Of a DNA stretch of 64,000 nucleotides, positions 15,946-25,115 are shown one piece after another. The DNA lies in contig NZ_CP097269.1 in assembly GCF_028473645.1 (NCBI RefSeq), positions 62,001 to 126,000 on the forward strand. Reading direction: 5' to 3'. The stretch comes from Acidovorax sp. GBBC 1281 (GTDB lineage: Bacteria > Pseudomonadota > Gammaproteobacteria > Burkholderiales > Burkholderiaceae_C). Position numbers and translations under genes: made by a program. Under the pieces are notes generated by a model. That model saw nothing but the letters and a program-made list of their open reading frames with translations, ran no database searches and was not told the origin of the DNA. How positions within the stretch are numbered: position 1 is the stretch's first letter; each line of letters starts with the position of its first letter.

Positions 15946-16875
15946 TCATGCGAGCCGCGCGGCCAGCCCCTGCGCCACATGGTCGACCCAGGCCCGCACC
16001 CGCGCCGGCAGAAAGCGGTTGGGCGGGTACAGCAGCCAGGCCATGCCGGAGTACGCCGTGGTGTGGCGCCAGCCGGGCAGCACGCGCACCAGCGTGCCGG
16101 CCGCCAGGGCCGCCTGCGCCGTGAAGCCCGGCAGCGAGGCGATGCCCAGGCCGCCCAGGGCGGCCTCGCACCGCACCTCGCTGTGGTTGGCCACGTAGCG
16201 GCCGCGCACCTTCACCACGGCGGATTCCGCTGCGCCACCCGGCCGCTCGAAGCGCCAGTGCCGGTCGCGCTCGTCCTCGCCCAGGGGCAGGCAGTCGTGC
16301 TGCGCCAGATCGCGCGGGTGCTCCGGCAGGCCGCGCTGCGCCAGGTAGGCCGGGCTGGCGCACACCACGTGTTCCACCGGCTCCAGCGGCCGGCCCGCCA
16401 GGCCCGGGGGCGGCGCGTCGGTGATGCGCACCGCCACGTCGATGTGCTCGGTGAACAGGTCCACGGTGCGGTCGGTGATGACCAGCTGCACGTCCACCTG
16501 CGGATGCGCGGCCAGGAAGGACGGCACCAGCGGGTGCAGCCGCTGGCGTCCATAGGCCTTGGGCGCGCTCATGCACACCAGGCCGCTGGGCACGTCGGCA
16601 TGGTGGCCGGCCAGCGCCAGCACCTCGCGCGCGCACGATTCCAGCCCCTGGCAGCGCGCGAACGCCGCGTGGCCCGCCTCGGTCAGGCGCAGGCGCCGGG
16701 TGGTGCGCTCCAGCAGCCGCACGCGCAGCACGCCTTCCAGCCGCGCCACTTGGCGGCTCACGGCCGACGGGGTCAGGCCCAGTTCGCGCGCCGCCGCGGA
16801 AAAGCTGCCCGCCGCCGCCACGCGGGCGAACACCGCCATGTCGGGCAGGCAGTCCAGGGCGTCATTTGTGCGCAT
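15946..16875 (-). CDS. LysR-family transcriptional regulator
   Basis: A 309-residue LTTR with an N-terminal winged HTH (FSAAARELGLTPSAVSRQVARLE) and a periplasmic-binding-protein-like effector domain. It is transcribed divergently from the EamA exporter at 16941, separated by 65 bp, and probably regulates it. In sequence it resembles CrgA/DmlR-type LTTRs. The inducer is unknown. The gene converges with the siderophore-interacting protein gene. Confidence 0.92.
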   Translation of the reverse strand: MRTNDALDCLPDMAVFARVAAAGSFSAAARELGLTPSAVSRQVARLEGVLRVRLLERTTRRLRLTEAGHAAFARCQGLESCAREVLALAGHHADVPSGLVCMSAPKAYGRQRLHPLVPSFLAAHPQVDVQLVITDRTVDLFTEHIDVAVRITDAPPPGLAGRPLEPVEHVVCASPAYLAQRGLPEHPRDLAQHDCLPLGEDERDRHWRFERPGGAAESAVVKVRGRYVANHSEVRCEAALGGLGIASLPGFTAQAALAAGTLVRVLPGWRHTTAYSGMAWLLYPPNRFLPARVRAWVDHVAQGLAARLA

Positions 16876-16940
16876 GGGGAACCAATGTTGTTCTCTGACC
16901 GGCCATTATCGATGGCGCGGCATGAATCTACGATCGCCGC

Positions 16941-17843
16941 ATGACCACGCTGCCCCTCGCCCGCCCCGCCACGCTGCTGCGCAGCGCCGACCTCGTCCTG
17001 CTGCTGGTGGCCGTGGTCTGGGGCACCAGCTACGGCGTGGCCAAGGGGGCGCTGGCGTTCTACCCGGTGCTGGGTTTCCTGGCCGTGCGGTTTTTGCTCA
17101 CGGCGGCGCTGCTGGCCCCGGCGTGCCTGCGGGCGACGCGGGCGCAATGGCAGGGCGCCCTGCGCGCCGGCCTGCCGCTGGGCGCGCTGCTGATGGCGAT
17201 CTTCGTGTGCGAGACCTATGGCGTGGCGCACACGCAGGCCAGCCAGGCGGCGTTCCTCATCAGCCTGTGCGTGGTGTTCACCCCGTTCGCCGAATGGTGG
17301 ATGCTGGGCCGGCGGCCGGCCGGCGCCGTGTTCGGCTTTGCGGCCGTTTCGCTGCTGGGCGCGGCGCTGCTGGCGGGCGGCGGCCTGCAGATTCGATGGG
17401 GCCTGGGCGACGGACTGATGCTGGCCGCCGCCGCGCTGCGCGCCGTGACCGTGTGCGCCACCAGCCGCCTCACCCGGCGGCATGCCCAGGCGCCCATGCT
17501 GCTGCTCACCGCCGTGCAGTCCGCCGTGGTGGGGCTGGGGTGCCTGGTAGTGGCCGTGTCGCTGCCGGGCGGGCTGCCCGCCCTGCCGGCCGAGGGCGCC
17601 TTCTGGGCCGCGAGCCTGTACCTGGTGCTGGGCTGCACGGTGTTTGCCTTCATCGCGCAGAACTGGGCGCTGAAACACACCGCCCCCAGCCGCGTGGGCC
17701 TGCTGATGGGCACCGAGCCGGCCTGGGGCGCGTTGTTCGCCGTGCTGTGGCTGGAGGAGAGTCTGGGCCCGGTGCAATGGCTGGGCGGGGCGCTGATCGT
17801 GGGGGCGGCGTGGTGGACGCTCGCGCGCCAGCGCTCGGGCTGA
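16941..17843 (+). CDS. EamA/DMT-family transporter
   Basis: A 300-residue inner-membrane protein with ten hydrophobic segments arranged as two EamA repeats; the first starts LLLVAVVWGTSYGVAKGALAF, the second near residue 155. DMT-superfamily members usually export amino acids or related metabolites. Divergence from a LysR gene suggests inducible export. The substrate cannot be inferred from sequence alone. Confidence 0.9.
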   Translation: MTTLPLARPATLLRSADLVLLLVAVVWGTSYGVAKGALAFYPVLGFLAVRFLLTAALLAPACLRATRAQWQGALRAGLPLGALLMAIFVCETYGVAHTQASQAAFLISLCVVFTPFAEWWMLGRRPAGAVFGFAAVSLLGAALLAGGGLQIRWGLGDGLMLAAAALRAVTVCATSRLTRRHAQAPMLLLTAVQSAVVGLGCLVVAVSLPGGLPALPAEGAFWAASLYLVLGCTVFAFIAQNWALKHTAPSRVGLLMGTEPAWGALFAVLWLEESLGPVQWLGGALIVGAAWWTLARQRSG

Positions 17844-17954
17844 TCACCGGCTCGAAGCTCCCATTGCACCGCGACACTGCACGGCGATACTCCGGCAGAC
17901 AACGCGCCCGCCCGAGCCGCCGTGGCGCCGCCGACCCCCACAAGGAGCTTTCCG

Positions 17955-18194
17955 ATGACCGACCTTCGCGACATCCTGGCGCACCTGCGCGCAGGGCGCT
18001 GGAACGAGGCCCACCAGCAGGTGCAGGACGATGCGACGCCGCTGGGCGCCTGGCTGCACGGCATCGTGCATCTGCAGGAAGGCGACCTGGAAGACGCCGA
18101 ATACTGGTACGACCAGGCCCAGCGCCACTTTCGCAGCCGCGGCACGCTGGAGGAAGAGATGCAGCGGCTGGAAGCGGCCCTGCCGCAGAAGTAG
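17955..18194 (+). CDS. Small conserved hypothetical helical protein
   Basis: A 79-residue acidic protein (MTDLRDILAHLRAG through EAALPQK) with TPR-like alternating helices but no recognised domain. A strong Shine-Dalgarno (AAGGAGC, 17942-17948) sits 6 bases before the ATG at 17955, supporting that start over upstream codons. The 110-bp gap before it shows no clear promoter. Homologs appear to be widespread small proteins in Burkholderiales; the function is unknown. Confidence 0.7.
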   Translation: MTDLRDILAHLRAGRWNEAHQQVQDDATPLGAWLHGIVHLQEGDLEDAEYWYDQAQRHFRSRGTLEEEMQRLEAALPQK

Positions 18195-18269
18195 CGCTGG
18201 AAAGCGCCGTCATGGCCCTGTAACGGCGCGCCGGCATCGTTGCGGTTTTCGTTCGCCACAAGCCATCGC

Positions 18270-19631
18270 ATGCTGCCCTCTTTCCGCCTCGCCCCCTTCG
18301 CCCTGCTGGCCTGCGCTGCCGCCCTGCTGCCCGCCCACGCCCAGCAGGCTTTTCCCGCCACGCTCGCCGGCCATGCGGTGCTGCCGGCGCAGACCTTTAT
18401 TCCCGCGCCCAAGGATGCCCCGGCCGATCTGCAGACCAGCGGCAAGTTCACCACGCCGCAGCGCGTGGACCAGCTGGGCAGCGTGGAAGGCACCTCCGCC
18501 GGCCGACCCACGGGCGTGTCGCTGCCGTTCAAGGGCCAGCCCGCGCAGGGCCATTCGGGCATCAAGCGCATGGCTGACGGGTCTTTCTGGATCCTGACCG
18601 ACAACGGGGCGGGGGCCAAGGCCAACTCGCCGGACTTCATGCTGTACCTGAACCACTACACGGTGGACTTCCAAAGCGGCCAGTTCAAGCGCCAGAAGAC
18701 GGTGTTCCTGCACGACCCGGACAAGAAGGTACCGTTTCGCATCGCCGAAGAGGGCACGAAGGAACGCTACCTGACCGGCTCGGACTTCGATCCCGAGAGC
18801 TTCCAGTTCGCCGGCGGCGCGCTGTGGATCGGCGAGGAGTTCGGCCCCTACCTCATCAAGGCCGATCTGTCCGGCCGCGTGCTGGCCGTGTTCGAGACGC
18901 AGGTGGACGGCAAGGTCGTGCGCTCGCCCGACCACCCGGCCATCACCGCCGCGGGCGCGCCCGATGCCAAGGCGCCGGCGTTCGAGATCAAGCGCTCCAA
19001 GGGCTTCGAGGGCATGGCGTCGTCCAGGGACGGCAGCAAGCTCTACGCGCTGCTGGAAGGCCCGGTGTGGAACGAATCGGCCAAGGCCTACGAAGCGGTG
19101 GAAGGCGGCAAACAATACCTGCGCGTGCTGGAGTTCGACGTGAAGCAGGAAAAGTGGACGGGCCGCCACTGGAAGTACGTGCTGGAGGCCAACCACCACG
19201 CCATCGGCGACTTCAACATGATCGACGAGACCACAGGCTTGATCATCGAGCGCGACAACGGCGAAGGCACGGCCGACAAGGCCTGCCCCGAGGGCCAGAA
19301 GCGCACCGACTGCTTCCACGACCTGGCGAAGTTCAAGCGCGTGTACAAGGTGGAGTTGACCGATGCCAACGCCGGCACCGAGCTGCGCAAGGTGGGCTAC
19401 ATCGACCTGCTGAACATCCAGGACCCGCAGCGCCTGGCAAAGAAGCCTCTGAACAACGGCGTGCTCACCTTCCCGTTCTTCACCATCGAGAACGTGGACG
19501 TGGTGGACGCCACGCACATCGTGGTGGGCAACGACAACAACCTGCCGTTCAGCTCCAGCCGCGAGCCCAACCGGGCCGACGACAACGAGCTGGTGCTGCT
19601 GGAAGTGGGCGAGCTGCTGCGCGCGCGCTGA
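18270..19631 (+). CDS. Secreted esterase-like phytase-family protein
   Basis: A 453-residue protein with a Sec signal peptide (LAPFALLACAAALLPAHAQQ) and a phytase-like beta-propeller domain (esterase-like activity of phytase family). Visible propeller segments include GHSGIKRMADGSFWILTDNG, FEGMASSRDGSKLYAL and IIERDNGEGT. It is presumably periplasmic or extracellular; family members are annotated as phosphoesterase-like but few have measured activity. ATG 18270 fits the signal peptide better than a TTG 30 bases upstream. Confidence 0.82.
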   Translation: MLPSFRLAPFALLACAAALLPAHAQQAFPATLAGHAVLPAQTFIPAPKDAPADLQTSGKFTTPQRVDQLGSVEGTSAGRPTGVSLPFKGQPAQGHSGIKRMADGSFWILTDNGAGAKANSPDFMLYLNHYTVDFQSGQFKRQKTVFLHDPDKKVPFRIAEEGTKERYLTGSDFDPESFQFAGGALWIGEEFGPYLIKADLSGRVLAVFETQVDGKVVRSPDHPAITAAGAPDAKAPAFEIKRSKGFEGMASSRDGSKLYALLEGPVWNESAKAYEAVEGGKQYLRVLEFDVKQEKWTGRHWKYVLEANHHAIGDFNMIDETTGLIIERDNGEGTADKACPEGQKRTDCFHDLAKFKRVYKVELTDANAGTELRKVGYIDLLNIQDPQRLAKKPLNNGVLTFPFFTIENVDVVDATHIVVGNDNNLPFSSSREPNRADDNELVLLEVGELLRAR

Positions 19632-19746
19632 AACCCTGCAGGCGGCGGGCCCCGACCCGGGTGGCAAAATTGCCGCACCCTCGGGGCCGCCGGTTGCGCG
19701 GCGCTGCCCCCGGCGGCCTTTTTCCACGCACCGGGAATCCACACGC

Positions 19747-20451
19747 ATGTTCACTGGCATCGTCCAAGCCACGGCGGCCCTCGCCGCCATCCATGACCGC
19801 GAAGGCCTGCGGACCTTCATCATCGATTTCCCGCCCGGCTTCTGCCAGGACCTCGCCGTGGGCGCGAGCGTGGCGGTGGACGGCGTGTGCCTCACGGTGA
19901 CCGAGCTGCTGCCGCCCAACGCGGCGGCGTTCGACGTGGTGCTGCAGAGCCTGAACGTGACCACCCTGGGCAGCTACGCCATGGGCGACCGCGTGAACGT
20001 GGAGCGCGCGGCCAGGGACGGCGCCGAGATCGGCGGGCACCCGCTGTCGGGCCACATCGACTTCGCCACCACGCTGCAGTCGGTGCGCGAGTCGGACAAC
20101 AACCGCGTGTGGCGCGTGGACATCCCGCCCGCCTTCCGCAAGTACGTCTTCGCCAAGGGCTACATCGCCATCCACGGCGCGAGCCTGACGGTCTCCGAGG
20201 TGAACCGCGCAGAGGGCTGGTTCGAGGTGTGGCTGATCCCCGAGACGCGCCGCGCCACGGTGTTCGAGCACAAGCAGGCGGGCGACCGCCTCAACATCGA
20301 GATCGAGCGCAGCACGCAGGTGGTGGTGGACACCGTGCGCGAGGCGGTGCAGGAAAGCCTGGGGGCCCTGCAGCCGGTGCTGGAGGCGCTGCTGCGCGAC
20401 AAGGGCCTGTCGCTCGAAGACTTCGTGCAGCCGCCCGTGCTGCCGCGCTGA
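19747..20451 (+). CDS. ribE: Riboflavin synthase alpha subunit
   Basis: A 234-residue enzyme of two lumazine-binding beta-barrel repeats. The N-terminal signature MFTGIVQ, the GVCLTVTE block with the conserved Cys (about residue 48), and GGHPLSGHIDF are present; the second repeat contains GASLTVSEV and LIPETRRATVF. It dismutates two 6,7-dimethyl-8-ribityllumazine molecules to riboflavin. The C-terminus runs about 20 residues longer than the E. coli enzyme. The upstream gap has GGCAAAATTGCC (possible -10 context) but no FMN-riboswitch consensus. The gene appears monocistronic. Confidence 0.93.
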   Translation: MFTGIVQATAALAAIHDREGLRTFIIDFPPGFCQDLAVGASVAVDGVCLTVTELLPPNAAAFDVVLQSLNVTTLGSYAMGDRVNVERAARDGAEIGGHPLSGHIDFATTLQSVRESDNNRVWRVDIPPAFRKYVFAKGYIAIHGASLTVSEVNRAEGWFEVWLIPETRRATVFEHKQAGDRLNIEIERSTQVVVDTVREAVQESLGALQPVLEALLRDKGLSLEDFVQPPVLPR

Positions 20452-20490
20452 AGGGCCGCCGGGCTCCGGGTGCGGCAGCCCGGCATCAAA

Positions 20491-20545
20491 ACGGGCTCCA
20501 GCACAGATTCCACTAGGGCGTATCGCTATTAATTCAATAGCAAAC
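20491..20545. repeat. Dispersed palindromic element (R1 family)
   Basis: CCAGCACAGATTC, CTAGGGC (20513-20519) and the near-palindrome GCTATTAATTCAATAGC (20525-20541) lie between the convergent ribE and diguanylate cyclase genes. The dyad could act as a weak bidirectional terminator. It is the closest relative of the in-frame copy at 13250-13295. Confidence 0.88.
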
Positions 20546-20556
20546 GTCTGGGCACG

Positions 20557-22332
20557 TCAAAGGATGACCAGCTCCCCGGCGCCCGTGTCCGCCCGGGGCT
20601 CGGCCAGCACCACGCGGTTGCGGCCCGTTTCCTTGGCGCGGTACATCGCCGCGTCGGCCTCCGACAGCAATTGGTCCAGCACCAGGCCGTGGCGGCCGGA
20701 ATCGGCCACGCCGAAGCTCGCCGTCACGCGCAGCGGCTCGGGCGATGCTGGCAGCAGCAGCTGCAGGTTCGCCACCACCTCGCGCAGGCGCTCGGCCAGC
20801 CGCACGCCGTGCGCGGGGTCGCAGTGGCTCAGCAGCACCACGAACTCCTCGCCGCCGAAGCGGCCCACCAGATCGCCCAGCCGCAGTTCGGCCCGCAGCG
20901 CGCGCGCCACCGACACGAGCGCCTGGTCGCCCACCGCATGGCCCCACTGGTCGTTGAGCATCTTGAAGCGGTCCACGTCCAGGATGACGATGACCACGCC
21001 GAAGCCGTGGCGCCGGGCCTGCGCGAGCACGCTTTCCGCGGCGTCGAAGAAGGCGCGCCGGTTGGGCAGGCCGGTGAGGAAGTCGGTGTTGGATTGCTCG
21101 CGCAGCTGCGCGATCAGGCTGTTGCGCTCGCGCTCCAGGGCCTCGCGCTGGCGGGTCTGCAGCTGCAGCTCGCGCGCGGCGCGGATCACCGCGGCCATCT
21201 CGTCGTTGGCGGCGGGCTGGGGCAGGGGCGCATCCAGGTCGTTGTTGGCCAACGCCTTCAGCGCCCGCGCGGTCTGCACCAGCGGGCGCAGGACGCGGCG
21301 GTCCACCATCGACAGCGCCACCAGCAGCATTGCCAGCAGCACCACCGAGCCCGCAGCCACCAGGCCGAGCATGCGCACGGCCCGGGTGTATTCGGCGCTG
21401 GCGCGCTCGCGCAGCTGGTTGAGCAGCGTGTCGCGCACGTCGAAGATGGTGTTCATGTCGGGCACGTAGAGCGCCGCGAAGCCCGCGGCGTCCAGCCCGT
21501 AGCGGCCGTTGCCTTCGCCGGCGGCGATCATGCGGTCGATGAGCGGCCCGGTGTCCCGGAAGTAGCGCTGCTGCACCGTCTGCCACGCCTGGGCGATGGG
21601 GCGCGGCTGCTCGGGGACCGAAAGCCGCAGTTCGATCAGGAAGCGCAGCTGCGCGATGCGCCCGCGCGTTTGCTCGATGGCCCGGCGCTCCTCGGCCGTG
21701 AACGGCTGCTGGCGCGCCAGCGCCGCCGTGAAATGCGAACCCAGCAGCCCCGCGAACTCCCGCAGTTCGGCCGTGAGGCGCGCGACCTGCACGTCATCGG
21801 CCAGGGCCGGGTAGTGCTGCCGAGCGGCATTGGCCAGGCTGCTCGTGACCGGGGCCAGCAGCGGCACGATCGCCACCATGCCGTAGACGGCCGAACGGAT
21901 CGACTCCGGCGCCCGCGCCTCGCGCGGCTGTGCCACCACCTGGTCCACCGCCGCACGGGCCGTGGCCAGCGCCATCTTGGCGGCGAGCACGCGCCGCGCG
22001 CCGTCGGCCAGCGTGGGATCGCCATTGCGCGCTGCCAGTACCCCATGCAGCGCATCGAAGGCGCGGTCGGTGCGGGCGCGGGCCTGCGCCAGCGGCTGCT
22101 GCAGCTCCGGCGGCAGGGGCGACGGGCCACCCAGCGCCCCGTTGGTGGGGCCGCGCTCGCGCGACACCATCTCGGCGGCGAGCAGCCCCGCGCGCAGCTG
22201 GTCGATGGCCTCCACGCTGGCCGCCGACGCGCGCACCGACTGGTACTCCGTCGTGGCGATGCGGCCGACCAGCAGCATCGTGGCCAACACCACGAGGGCC
22301 CCGAAAAGGCGAAGGAATCGGCTTAAAGACAT
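20557..22332 (-). CDS. Membrane diguanylate cyclase (GGDEF)
   Basis: A 591-residue protein. TM1 (about 8-28), a periplasmic sensory region of about 290 residues, TM2 (about 318-340) and a HAMP-like linker precede a C-terminal GGDEF domain. The active-site motif is GGEEF (about residue 492), a functional variant, and an RxxD inhibitory site (RLGD) lies five residues before it, indicating product feedback. It should convert two GTP to c-di-GMP in response to a periplasmic cue. It converges with ribE. Confidence 0.93.
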   Translation of the reverse strand: MSLSRFLRLFGALVVLATMLLVGRIATTEYQSVRASAASVEAIDQLRAGLLAAEMVSRERGPTNGALGGPSPLPPELQQPLAQARARTDRAFDALHGVLAARNGDPTLADGARRVLAAKMALATARAAVDQVVAQPREARAPESIRSAVYGMVAIVPLLAPVTSSLANAARQHYPALADDVQVARLTAELREFAGLLGSHFTAALARQQPFTAEERRAIEQTRGRIAQLRFLIELRLSVPEQPRPIAQAWQTVQQRYFRDTGPLIDRMIAAGEGNGRYGLDAAGFAALYVPDMNTIFDVRDTLLNQLRERASAEYTRAVRMLGLVAAGSVVLLAMLLVALSMVDRRVLRPLVQTARALKALANNDLDAPLPQPAANDEMAAVIRAARELQLQTRQREALERERNSLIAQLREQSNTDFLTGLPNRRAFFDAAESVLAQARRHGFGVVIVILDVDRFKMLNDQWGHAVGDQALVSVARALRAELRLGDLVGRFGGEEFVVLLSHCDPAHGVRLAERLREVVANLQLLLPASPEPLRVTASFGVADSGRHGLVLDQLLSEADAAMYRAKETGRNRVVLAEPRADTGAGELVIL

Positions 22333-22563
22333 GGTGGTCTGGCATCAGTACGGCAGGGCAGCGGTGTGGAAATTCTCTCACCTGCATCCGATCAGGGCGC
22401 TCCGGCCGCGAACGGATGGGCCAAATGGCGACGGTTTTCGGGAAATTGGCAACGAAAGGGTGCAAGAAATGCGCCTGCACGGGCCGGCGGGCACCGGCCG
22501 TAGGATGGTGGCCTCCGTTCCCCGTGCCGCCCCCTCGCAACGCTCCTTCACACCACCCACGCC

Positions 22564-23109
22564 ATGCCCGCCCACGCCCGATCCCACCCCCTGCCATCCG
22601 CACCGCCCCGGGCGCGCCCGCTGGCTGCGGCCGATCTGCCCGGCCTGCTGCAGGTGCAGCGCGCCTGCTATGGCGAGGGGTTCGAGGAAAGCCATGCGGT
22701 GTTCCTGCGCCGCCTGGCGAGCCCGGCGCAGTGCTCGCTGGCCCTGGAGCGGGACGGCCACCTGGGCGCCTACCTCGCGGCCTACCGCTCGCTGCGGGGC
22801 AAGGTCACGCCGCTGCACGGCGACTTCGAGGCCGCCGAGGCCCCCGACACGCTGTACCTGCACGACATGGCCGTGGCGCCCGCGCTGGCGGGACAGGGCC
22901 TGGCGCAGGTGCTGCTGGCCGAGGCCTGGGCCACGGCACGCAGCGAAGGGCTGCGCCACAGCGCGCTGGTCTCGGTGCAGGGCTCGCAGGGCTACTGGGC
23001 ACGGCACGGCTACGCCCCCGCACCGCTGCAGGACGCTGCGCAGCGCGCACGGCTGGCCACCTACGGCGAGGGCGCGGTGTACATGGTGCGGGCATTGCCG
23101 GGGGCGTGA
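22564..23109 (+). CDS. GNAT-family N-acetyltransferase
   Basis: A 181-residue protein with the GNAT fold. The acetyl-CoA loop is VAPALAGQGLAQVLLAEA (about 118-135), and the terminal beta-strand region is QGYWARHGY. The substrate is unknown. The 230-bp gap upstream lies between divergent genes (diguanylate cyclase on the minus strand) and should carry both promoters; no operator symmetry was evident there. Confidence 0.88.
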   Translation: MPAHARSHPLPSAPPRARPLAAADLPGLLQVQRACYGEGFEESHAVFLRRLASPAQCSLALERDGHLGAYLAAYRSLRGKVTPLHGDFEAAEAPDTLYLHDMAVAPALAGQGLAQVLLAEAWATARSEGLRHSALVSVQGSQGYWARHGYAPAPLQDAAQRARLATYGEGAVYMVRALPGA

Positions 23110-23131
23110 AGCCCGGCGCCGGCCACATCAC

Positions 23132-24022
23132 TCAAGCGCCGCCGCCGCGCTCCTGCCCGGCCTGCGCGACGATCCAGTCGCGGAAACGCCGCAGCTCCGG
23201 ATCGATGAGCGCGGGTGCCGCATAGACCAGGTGGTACGCCAGCGGTGTGGCCAGCGCACCCGCCTGCACGCCGATCAAGGCGCGCGTGGCCAGCTCGCGC
23301 CCGATGAGCGCGCGGCGCACCAGCGCGAAGCCCCGGCCGGCCACGGCGGCTTCGATGGCGCCGTTGGAATCAGCGAATACCACGCCCTGTTCGGTGTTTA
23401 TCCGAAGCATACGGTGCGCCTCGCACCACAGCCGCCAGTCGCCCCGGTGTTCGTCGTGCAGCAGGCGGGGGCCGTCGATGTCGCGGGCGCGCGCGATGCG
23501 CCGCGGCGCGATGAGGCGGGGGCTGCACACAGGCACGAGATCGTCGGCCAGCAGCGCTTCCGCCCGCAGGCCCGGGTACTTTCCCATGCCGTGGCGCACC
23601 GCGAAATGCACGCCCTCGCCGGCCAGATCGACCGTGCGGTTGGTGGTGCTCACGTGCACGTCCAGGCCGGCTGCGTGCTGCTGAAAGTCCTGCAGGCGCG
23701 GCACCAGCCACTGCACGGCGAAGCCAGGCGTGCAGCTGACCAGCACCACACGCCGTGCGCCGGCGGCCACCCGTGAGGTGGCGTGGCCGATGACCGCAAG
23801 CGCATCGCTGCAGGCCGACTGGTATTCGGCACCCGCCCGCGTGAGCGCCAGGCCGCGCGGCAGGCGCTCGAACAGCGTGCAGCCCAGGAACTCCTCCAGC
23901 TTGCGCACCTGCTGCGACACCGCGCCCGGCGTGACGTGCAGCTCGGCGGCGGCGCGGCGCACGCTCAGATGGCGCGCAGTGGCTTCGAAAAATCGCACGG
24001 CGATGAGGGGAGGCAGGCGCAT
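23132..24022 (-). CDS. LysR-family transcriptional regulator (GcvA-like)
   Basis: A 296-residue LTTR with the GcvA-type N-terminus LIAVRFFEATARHLSVRRAAAELHVTPGAVSQQV and a substrate-binding domain. It converges with the GNAT gene and is divergent from the EamA exporter at 24204, its likely target. The 180-bp intergenic region includes an AT-rich stretch (24028-24060) suitable for LysR binding. The inducer is unknown. Confidence 0.92.
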   Translation of the reverse strand: MRLPPLIAVRFFEATARHLSVRRAAAELHVTPGAVSQQVRKLEEFLGCTLFERLPRGLALTRAGAEYQSACSDALAVIGHATSRVAAGARRVVLVSCTPGFAVQWLVPRLQDFQQHAAGLDVHVSTTNRTVDLAGEGVHFAVRHGMGKYPGLRAEALLADDLVPVCSPRLIAPRRIARARDIDGPRLLHDEHRGDWRLWCEAHRMLRINTEQGVVFADSNGAIEAAVAGRGFALVRRALIGRELATRALIGVQAGALATPLAYHLVYAAPALIDPELRRFRDWIVAQAGQERGGGA

Positions 24023-24203
24023 GACCGTTCAGTCAAAATAAACAGTCGCGCAGCATAAATGGTTTGCGGGAACCCACCGGATTTCGAAGAATGGGCCTCC
24101 AGCGCCGGGGGCGGCCCGGGCCCGCCAGGGCTTGGCGAAAGCCTTCGGTTTCGTCGTTTCGTTTTGCCGATTCGGCGGGGTCCGCGCCCCGCCGGCGCCA
24201 CCC

Positions 24204-25115
24204 ATGACCCTCGCCAGCCTGATCCGCCTGTTCGCCCTCGCCGCCCTGTGGGGCGGCAGTTTTCTGTTCATGCGCATCGCCGTGCCGGTGCTGGGCGCGG
24301 TGCCCACGGCCTTCGGGCGCGTGGCGCTGGCGGCGGCCGGGCTGATGGCGTTGCTGGCGTTCGCGCGGCTGCGGCCGGCCTTTCACGGCAAGCTGGGCGC
24401 GGCGCTGGTGCTGGGCGTGGTCAATTCGGGGGTGCCGTTCCTGATGTTCGCGCTCGCGGCCCGCACGCTGCCGGCGGGCTACAGCGCCATCCTGAACGCC
24501 ACCACGCCGCTCATGGGCGTGCTGATCGGCGCCGCGGCCTTCGGCGAGCGGATCACCGCCGCGCGCACGGCCGGCGTGCTGCTGGGCATGGCCGGGGTGG
24601 CCGTGCTGGCGCAGACGGGCCCCGTGGCCCTGTCACCGCAGGTGCTGGCAGGCATGGGCGCCTGCCTGGTGGCCACGGCCTGCTACGGCGCGGCGGGCTT
24701 TCTCACGCGCCGCTGGATCACCGCGCGCGGCGGGCTCGACAGCCGCCTGGTGGCGGTGGGCAGCCAGTGGGGCGCCGTGCTGGTGCTGGCGCCGTTCGCG
24801 GCCTGGGAGGTGTGGCGCCAGCCCGGCCTGCCCGCCACCTGGATGGCCGCGCCGCCCGTGGTGTGGGCCGCCATGCTCGCCATGGGGCTGCTGTGCACGG
24901 CCCTGGCCTATGTGCTGTATTTCCGGCTCATCGCCGACGTGGGGCCGCTCAAGGCGCTGTCGGTGACCTTCCTGGTGCCGCTGTTCGGCGTGGCCTGGGG
25001 CTGGCTGGTGCTGGGCGAGGCCGCCACCGCCGCGCACGCGGCCGGTGGCGGGCTGATCGCCGCGGCGCTGTGGCTGGTGCTGCGGCCGACGCCAGTGGCG
25101 AAACCTGGACGTTAG
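24204..25115 (+). CDS. EamA/DMT-family transporter
   Basis: A 303-residue membrane protein of two EamA repeats; the N-terminus is MTLASLIRLFALAALWGGSFLFMR and the second repeat opens CLVATACYGAAGFLTRR. It is a probable metabolite exporter. ATG 24204 places the first helix correctly; an in-frame upstream start would add a charged leader. Its stop overlaps the convergent LysR gene's stop by four bases. Confidence 0.9.
   Translation: MTLASLIRLFALAALWGGSFLFMRIAVPVLGAVPTAFGRVALAAAGLMALLAFARLRPAFHGKLGAALVLGVVNSGVPFLMFALAARTLPAGYSAILNATTPLMGVLIGAAAFGERITAARTAGVLLGMAGVAVLAQTGPVALSPQVLAGMGACLVATACYGAAGFLTRRWITARGGLDSRLVAVGSQWGAVLVLAPFAAWEVWRQPGLPATWMAAPPVVWAAMLAMGLLCTALAYVLYFRLIADVGPLKALSVTFLVPLFGVAWGWLVLGEAATAAHAAGGGLIAAALWLVLRPTPVAKPGR

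Noticed and set aside
19632..19746. A possible FMN riboswitch before riboflavin synthase
   Set aside because: The conserved FMN-element stretches (such as AGGGTTTATTTCGGGGC-like and GACCGGCGGT-like blocks) are not present, and the gap is only 115 bases.
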